A stretch of 64,000 bases of DNA from Paucibacter sp. KCTC 42545 (GTDB lineage: Bacteria > Pseudomonadota > Gammaproteobacteria > Burkholderiales > Burkholderiaceae_C). The translations under genes were made by a program, and so were the position numbers. The notes beneath the pieces were generated by a model. It did no database searches, was not told where the DNA came from, and saw only the letters and a list, made by a program, of their open reading frames with translations. The stretch is taken from the NCBI RefSeq assembly GCF_001477625.1, contig NZ_CP013692.1, positions 4,650,001 to 4,714,000 on the forward strand. Direction: 5' to 3'. Positions 62,236-64,000 of the stretch are shown one piece after another (the stretch's first letter is position 1; every line of letters begins with the position of its first letter).

Positions 62236-63597
62236 ATGAGTTTTTTGTCCCAAATCTTGTCTTGCTTGCCCGGGCGCAAGCAACCCTTGCCTGCGCCCCA
62301 ACCCGGGCGGGGGCAGGCGAGGGTGCCCGTTCAGGTGCAGGCCAAGCCGCTCGCCCCACAGCCTGCCGCGGAGCCGGTCTTGACGGTGGTCGGCGCCCGC
62401 CGGCCGCTGGTGTCGGCGCAAGGTCATTTGGCGGGCTTTGAGTTTCAACTCGGCGCGGCTCAGCAGGAGCGCTTGCTGGCGCGTGCCGACGCCAGCACCG
62501 GTGCTGCCCATGCCAATGCCTTGCTGGCGGCCATGCGTTTGTGCGTGGCCCAGGGTCAGCGGGCCTTGACCGAATTGCCCTTGGCCTGGTTGGCGCGCAG
62601 CGTGGATGCGAATGAACAACCCGGCGCAGTCTTGGCCGGCATGGTCTTGCTGATTCGACCCGGAGCCCCCTTGGCCAGCAGCGAGCAAGCCCTGACCCTG
62701 CTGGCGCGCTTGCGTGCCGCCGGTGCCCTGGTGGGCTGGCGCCAACAACATGGCCAGGCTTTGGCTGAGTTGGGCCGACCCGACTTCATCGTGCCCCAAT
62801 TGGCTGAGGCCAGCAGCGATGCCGCACGCCGCCAGGCCATCAGCCTGTGCCTGCTGCAAAGCGGTGCCTTGCCCCAGCTGCTGCTGGATTTGCCGGATGT
62901 TGATGCACTGGAAGCCTTGCTGAATCAGCCCTCGGTGATGCTGGCCAGCTGCCGCCTGGATGCGGCAGCACCTGCCGGCCCGGCCGCCGATTTGAGTCAT
63001 GCCTTGCCGCCCCAAGCCGCGGCCCTGATGCAGCTGCTGGGCCGCTTGGTGCGCGACGATGATGTGGCCTTGCTGGCTGCCGACATCAAGGCCGACGCGG
63101 CGCTGAGCGTGCGCCTGCTGCAGCATCTCAATAGCGCGGGCGCCAGCCCGGGCCGGGTGCTGGATTCGATCGAACATGCGGTGATGGTGCTTGGCCGCGA
63201 CGCGCTTTACCGCTGGACTTCGCGCCTGCTGGTGCGTTTGGCGCCGCCGCGCCCGGCCGGCCAGGCCTTGCAAGCGCACGCGCTGGCGCGCGCCCGTTTG
63301 CTTGAAGCCTTGGCACGCGCCAGCGGCGAGGCCGAGTCCGGCGCCCTGTATTTGCTGGGCCTGGCCAGCAGCCTGCCGCGCCTCCTGGGTTGCCAGGCCG
63401 CCGCGGCGGTGGCGATGTTGCAGCTGCCGCCATTCGCCAAGCAAGCGATGTTGGAGGGCAGCGGGCCCTGGGCGGCTTATCTGAGCTTGGCGCAAGCTCT
63501 GGATGCTGGCTTGCCGGGCGAACAATTCGACACCTTGGCCGCGCCCTTCGGCGGCACCGAGGCAGTGCAGCTGCTGGCCGCGCAGGCCTGGGAATAG
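62236..63597 (+). CDS. HDOD-domain signalling protein with degenerate EAL-like N-terminus
   Basis: The 453-residue protein resembles the YuxH/EAL-HDOD group. After a Pro/Gln-rich start, residues ~50-240 have an EAL-like barrel pattern without catalytic motifs. The HDOD domain runs from about 255 to 440 (LPPQAAALMQLLGRLVRDDDVALLAADIKADAALSVRLLQHLNSAG, DSIEHAVMVLGRDALYRW). HDOD domains lack metal-binding His-Asp pairs and act as signalling scaffolds. It may bind c-di-GMP or a regulator rather than hydrolyse it. It is single. Confidence 0.85.
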   Translation: MSFLSQILSCLPGRKQPLPAPQPGRGQARVPVQVQAKPLAPQPAAEPVLTVVGARRPLVSAQGHLAGFEFQLGAAQQERLLARADASTGAAHANALLAAMRLCVAQGQRALTELPLAWLARSVDANEQPGAVLAGMVLLIRPGAPLASSEQALTLLARLRAAGALVGWRQQHGQALAELGRPDFIVPQLAEASSDAARRQAISLCLLQSGALPQLLLDLPDVDALEALLNQPSVMLASCRLDAAAPAGPAADLSHALPPQAAALMQLLGRLVRDDDVALLAADIKADAALSVRLLQHLNSAGASPGRVLDSIEHAVMVLGRDALYRWTSRLLVRLAPPRPAGQALQAHALARARLLEALARASGEAESGALYLLGLASSLPRLLGCQAAAAVAMLQLPPFAKQAMLEGSGPWAAYLSLAQALDAGLPGEQFDTLAAPFGGTEAVQLLAAQAWE

Positions 63598-63608
63598 TCA
63601 GGCCCGGC

Positions 63609-64000
63609 TCAGAGCCTGGCGTCGTAGCTGATATGGTGGCCGGCGCTGCGCTCGGCGCGGATGCTGCTGTACTTGGACAAGGTGGCCGCTGTTTTGCCGG
63701 GTTTGCTGAGCAACCAGTTGAAGTCCAGCTCGCAGCTCTGCACCGGTGATTTATTGGGGGTGCTGCCGCCCAGGCCGAGGCCCACATTGTTCAGCGCCAG
63801 GTCAAGGTCAAGGGTGCTGACCCGCCATGCCGGGCCGCCGCTGGCATTGGCGTCATAACTGCTTGGCACAGCGGTATCGCCCTTGAAGCTGCTACCGTCT
63901 GCGCGTACGCAGCTCAGCGCGGTCTGCAGGCTCAGCGGTGCATCTCCGGCCAAATCCATGCGTACCCACAGAAAGCCGCTTTGCCGCCCGAGGTTGATGG
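63609..64000 (-). CDS. Partial protein of unknown function (C-terminal ~130 aa)
   Basis: The frame stays open to the window edge, so the start is missing. The visible C-terminus is rich in Ser/Gly/Asn with two cysteines (LSCVRADGSS and QSCELDFNW) and beta-like spacing (FLWVRMDLAGDAPLSLQTALSC). It looks exported but no domain was recognised. It converges on the HDOD gene 11 bases away. Confidence 0.75.
   Translation of the reverse strand, partial: INLGRQSGFLWVRMDLAGDAPLSLQTALSCVRADGSSFKGDTAVPSSYDANASGGPAWRVSTLDLDLALNNVGLGLGGSTPNKSPVQSCELDFNWLLSKPGKTAATLSKYSSIRAERSAGHHISYDARL

Noticed and set aside
1..64000. CRISPR array, prophage, integron or toxin-antitoxin pair
   Set aside because: No regular spaced repeats, phage structural genes, attC-like sites or typical toxin-antitoxin gene pairs were found on either strand.

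Overview
The window is a G+C-rich (roughly two-thirds by eye), densely coding bacterial chromosome segment. It looks like a betaproteobacterium of the order Burkholderiales, most like the Roseateles/Paucibacter/Rubrivivax/Leptothrix group. This rests on gene content and style: the proteasome homologue Anbu in its four-gene cluster, a PEP-CTERM protein, ArgP/ArgO, an ilvE/zinc-finger neighbourhood, many GGDEF proteins, and the codon bias. No 16S gene is present, so genus is an inference. I see no CRISPR array, prophage or plasmid backbone.

Layout. 1-5.5 kb: universal stress protein behind an FNR-type box, argP/argO divergent pair, dadA, and an Hsp70-like YegD. 5.5-9.1 kb: a UPF0149 protein and a LysR regulator divergent from methylmalonate-semialdehyde dehydrogenase, with a perfect palindrome between the last two. 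9.2-13.3 kb: three diguanylate cyclases, two of them in an overlapping tandem. 13.4-16.2 kb: RlpA, a fumarylacetoacetate-hydrolase-family enzyme and nadC. 16.3-20.5 kb: the uncharacterised circularly permuted ATP-grasp / alpha-E / transglutaminase-like / Anbu cluster, divergent from a chemoreceptor. 21-27 kb: chemoreceptor, MscS channel, GH19 lysin-like enzyme, tRNA-Arg(CCG) and a membrane-anchored cytochrome c. 27-30.3 kb: a five-gene operon led by ilvE. 30.5-46.4 kb: PEP-CTERM protein, another cyclase, radA, several exporters, alr/arfB/PspC, lplT, a DUF2157-DUF4401/GDYXXLXY pair, an SGNH-like protein and glutathione peroxidase.

46.4-50.4 kb is the clearest accessory patch. A low-G+C orphan gene is followed by a gene-poor stretch and then an IS5-family element (48093-49316) that has split a DUF2332 gene near its 5' end. 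The 16-bp terminal repeats, the duplicated target bases and the restored reading frame can all be read directly.

50.4-64 kb: a Cache-PAS-GGDEF protein, a translationally coupled murQ / AmpG-like / GHL10 cell-wall operon, a bufA-bufB-bufC (bufferin metallophore) operon, a fatty-acid cis/trans isomerase, an LLM-class flavoprotein, a degenerate-EAL/HDOD protein and the end of a protein cut by the window edge.

Three gene systems stand out. The Anbu cluster is a predicted peptide-ligation and proteolysis system of unknown product. The murQ-ampG-GHL10 operon may couple cleavage of peptide-free glycan to sugar recycling. The buf operon probably makes a modified cysteine-rich copper-binding peptide. 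Six c-di-GMP-related proteins (five cyclases plus one degenerate-EAL/HDOD protein) suggest a lifestyle with heavily regulated surface attachment.
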